Positions 32,388-41,631 of a DNA stretch of 47,011 nucleotides are shown piece after piece. Below the pieces are notes generated by a model that worked only from the letters and a program-made list of their open reading frames with translations, had not been told where the DNA came from and made no database searches. Source of the DNA: Alkalihalobacterium elongatum (GTDB lineage Bacteria; Bacillota; Bacilli; Bacillales; Bacillaceae_F); NCBI RefSeq assembly GCF_019024285.1, contig NZ_WMKZ01000034.1, forward strand, positions 1-47,011. The letters run 5' to 3'. Made by a program: the position numbers and the translations under genes. Numbering within the stretch: position 1 is the stretch's first letter; every line of letters begins with the position of its first letter.

Positions 32388-33191
32388 ATGATTAAGCCTG
32401 TTTATTTTTCATCAGGAAATACGTTGTTATCTGGTATGATTCACTTTCCTAAATACTCATTAAAAGAAGCCGTCCCCGCTATCATTTTTGTACACGGTTT
32501 TGTCGGGAGTAAAGTTGGGGAGCACCGACTTTTTGTAAAAGCAGCAAACTATTTCTCAGAACGTGGATTTCTTGTTTTCCGCTTTGACTTTAGCGGCTGT
32601 GGTGAAAGTGAAGGAGATTATGGTCAGGTCACATTAACAAAACAGGTTAAAGAACTCCAATCAGCAATTGATTATGTGTTATCAATTGATCAAGTGGATC
32701 CTAACTTATTAACAATCGTTGGTCACAGTTTAGGTGGGGCCGTTTCCTCTATTACAGCAAGTAGAGATGAGCGAATAAAACAGCTTATTCTCTGGTCTCC
32801 CGTTGCTAGGCCATATAAGGATATCGTTCGAATTACTAGCCATGAGGCTGTCAGCCATGCAAATAAAGAAGGAGTTTTTGATTACCAGGGGTTTAACTTA
32901 AGCCAGTCATTCTTTGAGGATCTTAAGCTCCATCATCCATTAAAATCAGTTCACAACTATAGAGGACCTGCATACATCATCCATGCTGCCTTAGATCAGG
33001 ATGTACCTTCTGAAAACGCCTTAGATTATTATCATGCTTTAAGAGGCAGAGGTGCTCCTACTCATTATTCATTTGTTCAGGAGGCAGATCATACGTTCTC
33101 GAGCTATTCCTTTGAACTTAAATTATTTGATTATACATCTCAATGGCTTTCTGAAATAAATGCTACGCAGAATAAGGCTGAAATTATATAG
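32388..33191 (+). CDS. Alpha/beta hydrolase
   Basis: This 267-residue soluble alpha/beta-fold hydrolase has the nucleophile elbow IVGHSLGGAVS, the oxyanion-loop motif FVHGFVGSKVG, a catalytic Asp candidate in HAALDQDVPSENA and a catalytic His in EADHTFSSY. The FDFSGCGESEGDYGQVT segment resembles esterase/acyl-hydrolase relatives. The substrate is unknown. The ATG at 32388 has GGAGG about eight bases upstream; an earlier in-frame start lies before the SD. It is monocistronic with its own promoter and terminator. Confidence 0.92.
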   Translation: MIKPVYFSSGNTLLSGMIHFPKYSLKEAVPAIIFVHGFVGSKVGEHRLFVKAANYFSERGFLVFRFDFSGCGESEGDYGQVTLTKQVKELQSAIDYVLSIDQVDPNLLTIVGHSLGGAVSSITASRDERIKQLILWSPVARPYKDIVRITSHEAVSHANKEGVFDYQGFNLSQSFFEDLKLHHPLKSVHNYRGPAYIIHAALDQDVPSENALDYYHALRGRGAPTHYSFVQEADHTFSSYSFELKLFDYTSQWLSEINATQNKAEII

Positions 33192-33206
33192 ATCAATCGC
33201 TCAACG

Positions 33207-33248
33207 TAAAAAGCTGACACCTCTTAGTAAAGTGTCAGCTTTTTTTAT
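33207..33248. terminator. Terminator between hydrolase and prfC
   Basis: AAAAAGCTGACAC (33209-33221) pairs with GTGTCAGCTTTTT (33233-33245), with a T run on the plus strand. It may serve both converging genes. Confidence 0.9.
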
Positions 33249-33251
33249 CCC

Positions 33252-34799
33252 TTAAAATAACATATCCCAACCAGATGAAAGCTTTATCTCTGGATACTTA
33301 TCAATGAACCAATTATACGTAAATTCATTTTCAAATAAGATAACTTTGCGATCATGTAAATCCTTAACGAGTAGCTTTCGACTATCTGTCATTCTGTCAG
33401 TTATTTCACCTTCAACTACCCATCTAGCAAGAGAATGCGGTAAATAGCTTAATTCAATATCAACATTGTATTCATTTTTCATTCGATATTCAAACACTTG
33501 ATACTGTAATTCACCGACAGCTCCTAAAATATAATCATCAAAATAAGGAGTTCGGTATAACTGTATCGTTCCCTCTTGAACTAGCTGATGAAGCCCTTTA
33601 TGAAAATGCTTATGTTTTAGCGCATTTTTCGCTATAACTTTGGCAAATCTCTCTGGTGGGAACTGTGGCAATTCTTCATACTGAAAAATTTCATTACCTG
33701 TTAATAATGTATCCCCTACTTGGTATACTCCTGAATCGTAAATTCCAATAATGTCACCTGCATAAGCATCATCAACCGTTTCTCGCTCCGAAGCAAAGAA
33801 CTGATGGGACTGGGCTAGCTTAATCCTTTTCCCAGTTCGTGCAAGGGTAACATCCATACCTCTCTCAAAAGCACCCGAACAGATACGTAAAAACGCAATC
33901 CGGTCGCGATGTTTTGGGTTCATATTGGCTTGAATTTTAAAAATAAACCCAGAGAATTGTGGTGAGTTAGGTTGTATCTCTCCATTTGAGGATTGTCTAG
34001 GCTGTGGTGGTGAGGCTAGTCGTACAAATTGATCAAGGAAGCCTTGAACCCCAAAGTTACTTAATGCACTCCCAAAGAAAACTGGAGTCATTTTTCCTTC
34101 TCTTACTTTTTCCATCGAAAAAGAATTTCCCGCTTCATCAAGAAGCATAATATCTTCTTCTAGCTTTTCGGTTTCATAATCGCGAAGATTGGCCTCTTCT
34201 AGACTCACAACTTGATGTTCTTGCCCTTCTATAAATACTTCAACTGTTTGATCTGTCCGGTTATAAATGCCCTTTAAAGTCTTTCCCATTCCAATCGGCC
34301 AATTCATTGCGTAAGTTTCCATCTCTAGCACTTCTTCAATTTCAGCTAATAAATCTAGCTGATCTTTTCCTTCACGATCAAGCTTGTTTATAAATGTTAA
34401 GATTGGAATTCCTCGCATCTTACATACTTTAAACAATTTTAACGTCTGTGCCTCTATACCTTTTGTACCATCAATAACCATGACTGCCGTATCTACTGCT
34501 GTTAATGTACGGTACGTATCCTCACTAAAGTCTTGGTGTCCAGGCGTATCTAAAATATTTATTTGAACTCCTTCATATTCGAGCTGCATAACACTCGATG
34601 TGACAGAGATCCCACGTTGCTTTTCAATCTCCATCCAGTCAGATGTAGCATATACACCTGATTTTTTTCCTTTTACTGTTCCAGCTTTTCTAATTCCACC
34701 ACCGAGTAAAAGAACTTTTTCAGTCAATGTTGTTTTCCCAGCATCTGGGTGGGAAATAATTGCAAATGTCTTTCTCGGTAATACTTCTTGTTTACTCAT
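33252..34799 (-). CDS. prfC: Peptide chain release factor 3 (RF3)
   Basis: This 515-residue translational GTPase has G1 [10 protein letters not shown]2/switch [12 protein letters not shown]3 [14 protein letters not shown] and G4 [10 protein letters not shown], followed by domain II ([21 protein letters not shown]) and the RF3 C-terminal domain ([21 protein letters not shown]). RF3 removes RF1/RF2 from the ribosome after peptide release. The ATG follows GGAAGG. RF3 is patchily distributed in Bacillaceae, and I recall it being absent from B. subtilis 168. Confidence 0.95.
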   Translation of the reverse strand: MSKQEVLPRKTFAIISHPDAGKTTLTEKVLLLGGGIRKAGTVKGKKSGVYATSDWMEIEKQRGISVTSSVMQLEYEGVQINILDTPGHQDFSEDTYRTLTAVDTAVMVIDGTKGIEAQTLKLFKVCKMRGIPILTFINKLDREGKDQLDLLAEIEEVLEMETYAMNWPIGMGKTLKGIYNRTDQTVEVFIEGQEHQVVSLEEANLRDYETEKLEEDIMLLDEAGNSFSMEKVREGKMTPVFFGSALSNFGVQGFLDQFVRLASPPQPRQSSNGEIQPNSPQFSGFIFKIQANMNPKHRDRIAFLRICSGAFERGMDVTLARTGKRIKLAQSHQFFASERETVDDAYAGDIIGIYDSGVYQVGDTLLTGNEIFQYEELPQFPPERFAKVIAKNALKHKHFHKGLHQLVQEGTIQLYRTPYFDDYILGAVGELQYQVFEYRMKNEYNVDIELSYLPHSLARWVVEGEITDRMTDSRKLLVKDLHDRKVILFENEFTYNWFIDKYPEIKLSSGWDMLF

Positions 34800-34880
34800 T
34801 CGATTGCTTCCTTCCTGTCTTGCTCTTATCCCAATAGTATAATGAAAGTTTTCATGACATACAAACTAATTTTTTGTTAT

Positions 34881-35879
34881 TTAAACAATGTCGACACTCT
34901 TATTTTCTATAAGTGACTGAAAGCAAGCATCGATAACCTGCATATTTTGTATAGTATGCTTTTCATTACTTATTAGCTCTTCTTTATCCGTTAAAATAGC
35001 TTTTGAAAAATATTCAATTTGAGCACGGTACTGGTCTTCTACTTCATGTTCTAAACGAGTGCCTTCTTTAGTAATAATTTTTAATTCTCCTACACCGTCT
35101 TGCTTATCTGGACGAAAGGCATGAGGTACTATTATTTTTCCTTTTGTTCCGATTACTTCATAAGTATTACTTGGATGTTGTTCAAAACTACTTGTAAATG
35201 TTGCCATCACTTTATTTTGAAAAGTCATAACTCCTTGTACAGTAAGATCCACCTCATTTCCTTCATCTATATTCCCTTTACAATAGACAGAAATCGGTTC
35301 ATCCTGCAAGATAGATCGGATTGCATGAATACAATAACAACCAACATCATATAAGCTGCCACCACCAAGGTTTTGGTTAAGGCGAATGTTATTTCCCGTT
35401 ATATCTAGCAAATAGGTAAACGTCGAATTCATCTGTTTAACTTCTCCAATTTCACCTGATAACAAAATCTCTCTGACTCTGTGGTGTTGCGGATGAAATT
35501 GATACATAAATGCTTCTAAAAATTTAACCTTATTTTGATTACAAACAGATAACATCTCTTTTACTTCATTACTAGAGAGCGCTGCTGGTTTCTCACAAAG
35601 TATATGTTTTTTGTTTAACGCTGCTTCTATCACCCACTTTTTATGTAATGAATTCGGTAGAGGAATATAGATCGCATCGATGTTTGGATCTAATAACAAT
35701 TGTTCGTATGAGTCATAAGCTTTCGGGATGTTAAATTCTTCTGCCGTTTGCTTGGGTGCTCTTTTTTGACTACCGATAGCCATTATATTTGCATTATGGG
35801 CTTTCTGGATAGCAGGAATAATTGCTTTTTTTGCAATACCAGCATCACCTAAAATACCCCAATTTATAATTTGTTGCAT
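34881..35879 (-). CDS. Gfo/Idh/MocA-family NAD(P)-dependent oxidoreductase
   Basis: This 332-residue protein has a Rossmann N-terminal domain (NWGILGDAGIAKKAI, IDAIYIPLPNSLHKKW) and the family signature CEKPAALSSNE. A C-terminal alpha/beta domain has GGGSLYDVGCYCIHAIRS, which carries the usual catalytic Asp/His region. It likely oxidises or reduces a sugar or polyol derivative; the substrate is not predictable. The ATG follows GGAGG. It is not clearly linked to its neighbours. Confidence 0.93.
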   Translation of the reverse strand: MQQIINWGILGDAGIAKKAIIPAIQKAHNANIMAIGSQKRAPKQTAEEFNIPKAYDSYEQLLLDPNIDAIYIPLPNSLHKKWVIEAALNKKHILCEKPAALSSNEVKEMLSVCNQNKVKFLEAFMYQFHPQHHRVREILLSGEIGEVKQMNSTFTYLLDITGNNIRLNQNLGGGSLYDVGCYCIHAIRSILQDEPISVYCKGNIDEGNEVDLTVQGVMTFQNKVMATFTSSFEQHPSNTYEVIGTKGKIIVPHAFRPDKQDGVGELKIITKEGTRLEHEVEDQYRAQIEYFSKAILTDKEELISNEKHTIQNMQVIDACFQSLIENKSVDIV

Positions 35880-35910
35880 TTTTACAACCTCCAGTTTGTA
35901 CAGCCATAGA

Positions 35911-35952
35911 AAAATCCTATCATGTATTTATTTTTCTACACAATAGGATCTT
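35911..35952 (-). terminator. Terminator after the YVTN propeller gene
   Basis: On the minus strand ATCCTAT (35949-35943) pairs with ATAGGAT (35920-35914), followed by TTTTTC. It separates the propeller gene from the oxidoreductase gene. Confidence 0.65.
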
Positions 35953-36019
35953 CTATTTATAGTGCTACTTGACTTTTAATATTTTTATCTGTCAAAGTAT
36001 GTTGTTAAACGTTAACGAG

Positions 36020-36937
36020 TTATTTTTTCAAGTATGCAATTCCATCAGGATGGATGCCAACTTCAATTCGGTCTTCTTCTTTTAATGTCTCCATATTAAT
36101 AACAGAAATATCATTGGTTTTATTGTTAGCTACAAAAGCAAGTGTACCCTCTTCATTAAATACAGTACCTCCAGGCCATACACCTACACGGATTCGTTTT
36201 ACTTCCCACGGTCGAACATTTCCTTTAAGTTCGTGAGCCGTTTCTATGATCGATAAGTCACCAGACTCTCGGTTAGGAACTAACGCATATTTTCCATCGG
36301 GTGAAAAGACGATACGAATAGGAACATTCCCTACACGACGCTTATACTCAATTTCAAGTGTCTTTGTATTCATAACGTATAAATTATTATCACCTTGATT
36401 AGCTACATATAAATGCACACCATTTGGATGAACAGCAACTCCCTCTGGGGCTTTACCAACAGGAAAATGGTTAACAATCTCTTCTTTTTCTGTATCAATA
36501 ACCGTCATATTATCAGAACCAATATTCGGGATATAGACCGTTCTTCCATCTGGAGAAAATGAAATCATATGTGATAATTTCTGATATGTAGGAAATACCT
36601 TTTCAATTTCATCAGTATCACTATTAATAATAAATACTTTCTCACTATAAGTTGATGCCATATAAATCTTCTTTCCATCACTCGTTACTCCAAGGCCATG
36701 TGGGAAGTTGAAGTCAGGATGCTCTAGTGTTTTTACGATTTCAAATGTATCATTGTCAATGATATTTATTTTATTTCCTAATGAACACGTAACGTACGTT
36801 TTTTTACCATCTGGAGTTACAACTACTTCGTGTGGATTGTACGCGGTTTCAATTGTCTTTTCAATATTATTTGTCTTTAAATTAACAATAGAAATCGTAT
36901 CTTCTTCCTTATTAAGAACAATTAGATATTCTTGCAT
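36020..36937 (-). CDS. YVTN-family seven-blade beta-propeller protein
   Basis: This 305-residue protein is built from seven repeats of about 42 residues with the pattern V(T/S)PDGK-x-Y(V/I)-x-N, such as VVVTPDGKKTYVTCSLGN, FSPDGRTVYIPNIGSDNM and VHPNGVHLYVANQGDNN. This is the YVTN/YncE-type propeller. There is no signal peptide, so it appears cytoplasmic, which is unusual for the family. The ATG follows TTAGGAGG. Function is unknown; binding or lactonase-like activity is possible. Confidence 0.88.
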   Translation of the reverse strand: MQEYLIVLNKEEDTISIVNLKTNNIEKTIETAYNPHEVVVTPDGKKTYVTCSLGNKINIIDNDTFEIVKTLEHPDFNFPHGLGVTSDGKKIYMASTYSEKVFIINSDTDEIEKVFPTYQKLSHMISFSPDGRTVYIPNIGSDNMTVIDTEKEEIVNHFPVGKAPEGVAVHPNGVHLYVANQGDNNLYVMNTKTLEIEYKRRVGNVPIRIVFSPDGKYALVPNRESGDLSIIETAHELKGNVRPWEVKRIRVGVWPGGTVFNEEGTLAFVANNKTNDISVINMETLKEEDRIEVGIHPDGIAYLKK

Positions 36938-37086
36938 ATGTTAATACCTCCTAAAAAAGTTTCGCCACCCTAAATGTATCATTCTTACTAATTCTACACA
37001 AACAGTTAATACTGCTTAATTGATTTTACAAATTTGTGGTAAAATATAAACTGAATAATCATTCATAGAAAATCTAGGTGATCATT

Positions 37087-37923
37087 TTGAAACTTTTTAA
37101 AACAATTTCAACACACGACGAAGTAACTTGTCTGCATGGAACAATCAAGAAATTTGGACGAAGCTTTACATTTAATGTTTATTACGTGGATGGTTTATTA
37201 ATTGATACAGGGCCAATGTGTGTAAAGGATGCAGTGCTTGAATTTGCAAAAGACGTTCAACCCAAACAAATTATTCTTACACATCATCATGAAGATCATG
37301 CTGGCAATGCGGCCGCTTTATCTAAACTTCTTAATATACCAATAAAACTTTGCAAACTGTCAGCTGATTTACTCCAGAACCCTCCTTCTATTCCTTTTTA
37401 TCGACGATTAATCTGGGGGAAAAAGTTAACAGCAGTTCATGGGGAGATCGTTGAAACCTCGATTGAAACTGAAAATCATCAGTTTTCGATTGTTAAAACA
37501 CCAGGACACTCTACCGATCATATTTGTTTAGTAAATGAAACAAATGGTTGGCTTTTTGCAGGTGATCTGTTTTTAGGTAAGAGGCTTTTATATGGAATGA
37601 AAGGTGAATCGATACCACAATTATTCACTTCGGTTAATCATATTTTAGACTATCGTTTTGATACAATATTCTGCGGGCATGCAGGCATTGTAGGACATGG
37701 GCACGAAGCACTTGAAGCAAAGAAAAAATTTCTTCAAACGCTCATATCTGAAACGACCTCTCTTTACAATAGAGGTTGGAGTGAAGATAAGATTACTAAA
37801 AAACTACTATCACGCCAATCAGCCATACAGCTTTTCTCTGGTGGTGAAATGGCGCCTAAGCACCTCATACACTCGATCATTGATTCGATCACTACGAGTA
37901 ACCATATACAATCCATTAAATAA
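37087..37923 (+). CDS. Metallo-beta-lactamase fold hydrolase
   Basis: This MBL-fold protein of about 278 residues has the zinc motif LTHHHEDHAGNA, a further ligand His in TPGHSTDH, Asp in LFAGDLFLG and His in IFCGHAGIVGHG. It belongs to the glyoxalase-II-like/ribonuclease-like MBL group; the substrate is unknown. I prefer the TTG at 37087, five bases after TAGGTGAT; the GTG at 37078 has no SD. It has its own promoter region, divergent from the propeller gene, and a nested terminator. Confidence 0.9.
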   Translation: MKLFKTISTHDEVTCLHGTIKKFGRSFTFNVYYVDGLLIDTGPMCVKDAVLEFAKDVQPKQIILTHHHEDHAGNAAALSKLLNIPIKLCKLSADLLQNPPSIPFYRRLIWGKKLTAVHGEIVETSIETENHQFSIVKTPGHSTDHICLVNETNGWLFAGDLFLGKRLLYGMKGESIPQLFTSVNHILDYRFDTIFCGHAGIVGHGHEALEAKKKFLQTLISETTSLYNRGWSEDKITKKLLSRQSAIQLFSGGEMAPKHLIHSIIDSITTSNHIQSIK

Positions 37924-37992
37924 AGTGAATGTCTCATAGGTGTCGTTCCTGAGCAGGTTTGACACCTTTTAAAAGTCATTCACTTTTTTACT
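37922..37992. terminator. Three-tier nested terminator between the MBL gene and the ybjQ pseudogene
   Basis: The outer stem is AAAGTGAATG (37922-37931) with CATTCACTTT (37977-37986). The middle stem is AGGTGTC (37938-37944) with GACACCT (37961-37967), and the inner stem is CCTG/CAGG (37948-37957). TTTTTT follows on the plus strand. It sits between converging genes. Confidence 0.85.
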
Positions 37993-38306
37993 ATACTTTT
38001 AACTTTACAGCCGTCCCGCTCGCTATACACATCATCATACCATCCCTTAAGGTTTCAAAGTTAAGATCGACTCCAACGACAGCATCAGCCCCCATCTTAC
38101 GTGCTCTTTCAACCATTTCCTTAATGGCTAGCTCACGCCCTTCAGCAAGTTTACTTTCATAGGCTCCACTTCGACCACCAATAATATCGGTTATACCTGC
38201 TAAAAAGTCCCGTACAACATTAGCCCATTATAGCTTCTCCACTAACAATACCGTAGTAAGACTCAATTTCTCTTCCTTGTAAAACATGTGTCGTTGTTAC
38301 GATCAT
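37991..38306 (-). pseudogene. YbjQ/UPF0145 heavy-metal-binding-domain gene, broken by a frameshift
   Basis: The first 28 codons (MIVTTTHVLQGREIESYYGI..GEAIMG) run into a TAA at 38222-38224. Two missing bases there would restore a frame continuing [20 protein letters not shown], the [20 protein letters not shown] segment and [13 protein letters not shown] to a stop at 37991. The joined product would be 105 residues, the normal YbjQ length, with no other damage. SD GGAGG is about ten bases before the ATG. The break is recent or a sequencing error. Confidence 0.88.
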
Positions 38307-38490
38307 TGGTCTTTCGCCTCCACCATTATTTAATTACAAACTAAATCTATCCTATAAATAATTTACTATAATTACCATCAATTCAGCACTATTTTATTTT
38401 CTGCCTCTTACCTTGAGCATACTATTTCCCTTTTGACTAAAAATCAATTACAATATTATCGGAATTATCAAAAAAATGAGGAGTGGTTAC

Positions 38491-38946
38491 ATGGCTTTAA
38501 CTGCATTTACATTTGCTCGATTCGCCAATATTCAAGTTCTTAATGCTGCAAAAGAACATCAATTAGACGCAATACCAGAAGGGTTTAATAATTCAATTCG
38601 CTGGAATGCTGGACATGTTCTAGTAATCGCGGAAAGTGTGTTAAGACACTCTGAACATTATGAACCTGTTTTACCTAGTCTATATAAAAAATTGTTTGAT
38701 ATGGGGACAAAGCCGTCAGAATGGACAGAGGAAGCACCATCTGTTGCTGAAATAGTTGAAATGTCTCAAAAGCAAATAGAAGCCGTTCAGAAGTTAAGTA
38801 GCGAGCATGGTAATGCTACTTTTGCTAAACCATTTGTTTTATTTGGAACCAGTTTTGATAATGTTTCAGACGCTCTTAGTTTTATTTCATTTCATGAAGG
38901 ACTCCACTTCACCACTACTAAATACTTATTAAAGAAAACTAAATAG
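38491..38946 (+). CDS. DinB-family four-helix protein
   Basis: This 151-residue protein has the DinB/YfiT-like four-helix pattern. It has potential metal-binding histidines in IRWNAGHVLVIAES and SFHEGLHFTTTKYLL, giving the usual three-His arrangement. The founding DinB gene is DNA-damage induced, while other members are thiol transferases; the role here is unknown. The ATG at 38491 has GAGGAG about seven bases upstream. Confidence 0.88.
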   Translation: MALTAFTFARFANIQVLNAAKEHQLDAIPEGFNNSIRWNAGHVLVIAESVLRHSEHYEPVLPSLYKKLFDMGTKPSEWTEEAPSVAEIVEMSQKQIEAVQKLSSEHGNATFAKPFVLFGTSFDNVSDALSFISFHEGLHFTTTKYLLKKTK

Positions 38947-38949
38947 CGC

Positions 38950-38988
38950 AATAAAAAAATAAGAGGAAGAGTATATACTCTTCCTCAA
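38950..38988 (-). terminator. Terminator after the SASP gene
   Basis: The perfect palindrome GAGGAAGAGTATATACTCTTCCTC (12-base arms meeting at the centre, 38963-38986) is followed on the minus strand by TTATTTTTTT. It may also end the convergent dinB transcript. Confidence 0.85.
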
Positions 38989-38994
38989 ATACTA

Positions 38995-39198
38995 TTATCT
39001 TTGATAACCGCTAAGTTGTTGCTCAGCCATCTGTACTAAACGTTTCGTAATTTCCCCACCTACAGAACCGTTTGAGCGGGAAGTAGCGTCTGCTCCGAGT
39101 TGTACACCGAATTCTTGTGCAATTTCCATTTTCATTTGATCAATTGCTTGCTGTGCATTTGGTGCTACTAGTTGGTTTGAAGAATTGTTGTTTGCCAC
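38995..39198 (-). CDS. Small acid-soluble spore protein, alpha/beta type
   Basis: This 67-residue alpha/beta SASP has the germination-protease site region [17 protein letters not shown] and the DNA-binding signature [15 protein letters not shown]. It coats and protects spore DNA and is degraded by GPR on germination. The GTG start follows AAGGAG. It is a single gene located after glmS. Confidence 0.95.
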   Translation of the reverse strand: MANNNSSNQLVAPNAQQAIDQMKMEIAQEFGVQLGADATSRSNGSVGGEITKRLVQMAEQQLSGYQR

Positions 39199-39296
39199 TA
39201 GAAATCAACTCCTTAATAAGATTTAATTATATTGTTTTCTAGAGTTGTGATTTTAAACATGGTAATTTATTCCCTAATATAGATTTATGCTTTTAA

Positions 39297-39326
39297 AAAA
39301 ACGAGACCGTTTTGGCCTCGTCTTTT
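39297..39326 (-). terminator. Terminator after glmS
   Basis: On the minus strand ACGAGGCC pairs with GGTCTCGT across AAAAC (one G-T pair), then TTTTTTT. Confidence 0.85.
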
Positions 39327-39374
39327 TAGACTTCTTTTCTTCTTGTATCATCCATACCCTACAAGTATGTCGTA

Positions 39375-41177
39375 TTATTCAACAGTTACAGATTTTGCTA
39401 GGTTACGTGGTTTATCAACGTCACAACCGCGATGTAAAGCTGCGTAGTAGGAAATAAGCTGTAATGGGATTACACTCACTAGTGGAGCAAGGTATTCATG
39501 AACATTTGGAATAACAAATGCATCATCTACATCCTCTAAACCTTCCATACTAATAATACAAGGGTTTGCACCACGAGCTGCAACTTCTTTCACATTTCCG
39601 CGAATACTTAAGTTTACATGGTCTTGTGTTGCTAACGCAATCACAGGTGTCCCATCTTCTATTAAAGCAATCGTACCATGCTTTAGTTCTCCACCTGCAA
39701 AACCTTCCGCCTGGATATAAGAAATCTCTTTTAACTTTAGAGCTCCTTCTAGACCGACAAAATAATCAAGCCCACGACCAATAAAGAAACAATTACGAGT
39801 CGTTGATAGGAAATCACGAGCTAATTTTTCAAGTGTTTCTTTTTGGTCACATAAAGCTTCAATAGAAGTAGCAACAAGACTTAGCTCGTAAATTGGATCA
39901 AAGTCAATATCAATTCCTTGAGCTTTAGCAGTGTCTACAGCTAAAATAGCAAGAACAGCCATCTGTGCTGTATAAGCTTTTGTTGAAGCTACCGCAATTT
40001 CTGGTCCTGCATACGTATGAAGCGTATAATTAGCTTCACGTGATAAGGTTGAGCCAGGAACATTCGTGATTGTTAGTGCACGATAGCCAAGCTTTTTCAC
40101 ATTGACTAAAACGCCACGACTATCTGCTGTCTCACCACTTTGTGATATAAAAATAAAGAGTGGGTTTTCCGATAAAATCGGCATGTTATATAAAAACTCA
40201 CTTGCAATGTGAACTTCTACAGGTTTATTTGCAAGTCGCTCAATCAGTTGCTTACCTACTAGACCTGCATGATAACTTGTTCCTGCTGCAATAATATAAA
40301 TACGATCTGCTTCTTTCATCGCTTCTCGAATATTATTATCTAATTGGATCTTATCTTCACTATCTTTATATTTAGATATGATGTTACGAATAACAACTGG
40401 TTGCTCATCAATTTCTTTTAACATGAAGTGCGGATACGTACCTTTTTCAATGTCACTTGCATCCAACTCCGCTTTAAAAGGGTCTCTAGAAATTGTTACT
40501 CCAGCTAAGTTTTTAATTTCGATGTTGTCACGAGTTACAATAACAATCTCTTGATCCATTAATTCAACAAATGTGTCTGTGACTTGTAACATCGCCATTG
40601 CATCACTAGCAACAACATTCACATCTTCACCGATACCAACTAAAAGAGGACTTTTATTTTTTCCGACATAGATCTTCTCTGGATCTTTCTCATCAATTAA
40701 TGCTGCCGCATACGACCCTTTTAGTAATGATAATGTTTGACGGAAGGCTTTTTCTACCGTTTGGCCCTCGTTAAGAGATTTTTCAACTAGTTGAACAATA
40801 ACTTCAGTATCTGTGTCACTTTCGAATGTAACGTCTTGTAAGAAGTCACGCTTAAGTTGTGCATAATTTTCAATGACTCCGTTATGCACAATCGTAAAAC
40901 GATGTGAAGTACTTTGATGAGGATGAGCATTGATTTTACTCGGTTCACCGTGTGTTGCCCAACGTGTATGACCGATTCCAACCGTTCCATTAACATTCTC
41001 ATCTACCACTTCACGTAGGGTTGCAATCCGTCCCTTTTCTTTAAAAAGGTGCACACCCTCTTCATTTACAATCGCAATTCCTGCAGAGTCATATCCACGA
41101 TACTCTAGTTTTTCTAAACCTCTTAATAGGATTTCTTTAGCATCTTCCGTTCCGATATATCCAACAATTCCACACAT
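39375..41177 (-). CDS. glmS: Glutamine-fructose-6-phosphate aminotransferase
   Basis: This 600-residue enzyme makes glucosamine-6-phosphate from fructose-6-phosphate and glutamine for peptidoglycan. The N-terminal glutaminase domain has catalytic Cys2 (MCGIVGYIG) and [12 protein letters not shown]. Two SIS domains follow ([25 protein letters not shown]), and the C-terminus [13 protein letters not shown] is complete. The ATG follows TAGGAGG. Expression is controlled by the glmS ribozyme directly upstream. Confidence 0.98.
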   Translation of the reverse strand: MCGIVGYIGTEDAKEILLRGLEKLEYRGYDSAGIAIVNEEGVHLFKEKGRIATLREVVDENVNGTVGIGHTRWATHGEPSKINAHPHQSTSHRFTIVHNGVIENYAQLKRDFLQDVTFESDTDTEVIVQLVEKSLNEGQTVEKAFRQTLSLLKGSYAAALIDEKDPEKIYVGKNKSPLLVGIGEDVNVVASDAMAMLQVTDTFVELMDQEIVIVTRDNIEIKNLAGVTISRDPFKAELDASDIEKGTYPHFMLKEIDEQPVVIRNIISKYKDSEDKIQLDNNIREAMKEADRIYIIAAGTSYHAGLVGKQLIERLANKPVEVHIASEFLYNMPILSENPLFIFISQSGETADSRGVLVNVKKLGYRALTITNVPGSTLSREANYTLHTYAGPEIAVASTKAYTAQMAVLAILAVDTAKAQGIDIDFDPIYELSLVATSIEALCDQKETLEKLARDFLSTTRNCFFIGRGLDYFVGLEGALKLKEISYIQAEGFAGGELKHGTIALIEDGTPVIALATQDHVNLSIRGNVKEVAARGANPCIISMEGLEDVDDAFVIPNVHEYLAPLVSVIPLQLISYYAALHRGCDVDKPRNLAKSVTVE

Positions 41178-41219
41178 GGTTCATTTCCTCCTAATCTGGA
41201 GGCAAGGAACACCCATGTT

Positions 41220-41424
41220 GATTTACTTATCCTTAGGGCATAATCTTGCCCCCACTCATCTAAATTCCTTAATGACACCAATGCTTTTGATTTTGTACAG
41301 AAAGTCACCTCTCTGCTTTTTACAAAAACTTTCGGTTGTGATGTTCAACCGAGGGGCATCCGCCGATCTTCGATAAACCCCTTCCTCGTCAACTATTCAT
41401 TTCCCTAGAATAGTTCAGGCGCTT
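41220..41424 (-). ncRNA. glmS glucosamine-6-phosphate-activated ribozyme
   Basis: On the minus strand the leader of glmS contains all core glmS ribozyme elements in order. The self-cleavage site precedes GCGCC (between 41423 and 41422). P1 is ACTATTC/GAATAGT (41408-41414/41392-41398). Then come GACGAGG, the core TTTATCGA..TCGGCGGATGCC, and CGG-TTGAACATCACAA-CCG, followed by the AAGCTTTT-like P3 region. GlcN6P binding causes self-cleavage, after which the mRNA is degraded. The 3' boundary is approximate. Confidence 0.93.
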
Positions 41425-41476
41425 CAAAAATTAATAAAGTTGTCTGACCTCCTCTCTTTTTTCAAAGTCAAAGATA

Positions 41477-41506
41477 ATCATACAATATGACGTCAAAAGT
41501 GGTCAA
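41477..41506 (-). promoter_or_regulatory. SigA-type promoter of glmS
   Basis: TTGACC, 18 bases, then TATGAT on the minus strand. Transcription would start about 50 bases before the ribozyme cleavage site, so glmS is transcribed apart from glmM. Confidence 0.65.
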
Positions 41507-41596
41507 TCGATTTCCTAATTAAATTATAAAAATGTCAATTGATTACAATCATTTACCACTTTTACTAATAATAAAAAATGAGTCATATAGTAAAAA

Positions 41597-41630
41597 ATAT
41601 GCAAAAGCGGCACGTCTTGTGCCGCTTTTT
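41597..41630 (-). terminator. Terminator after glmM
   Basis: AAAAGCGGCAC (41603-41613) pairs perfectly with GTGCCGCTTTT (41619-41629) around GTCTT. The minus strand then reads GCATATTTTTTA. The stem begins directly after the glmM stop. Confidence 0.9.
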
Positions 41631-41631
41631 C

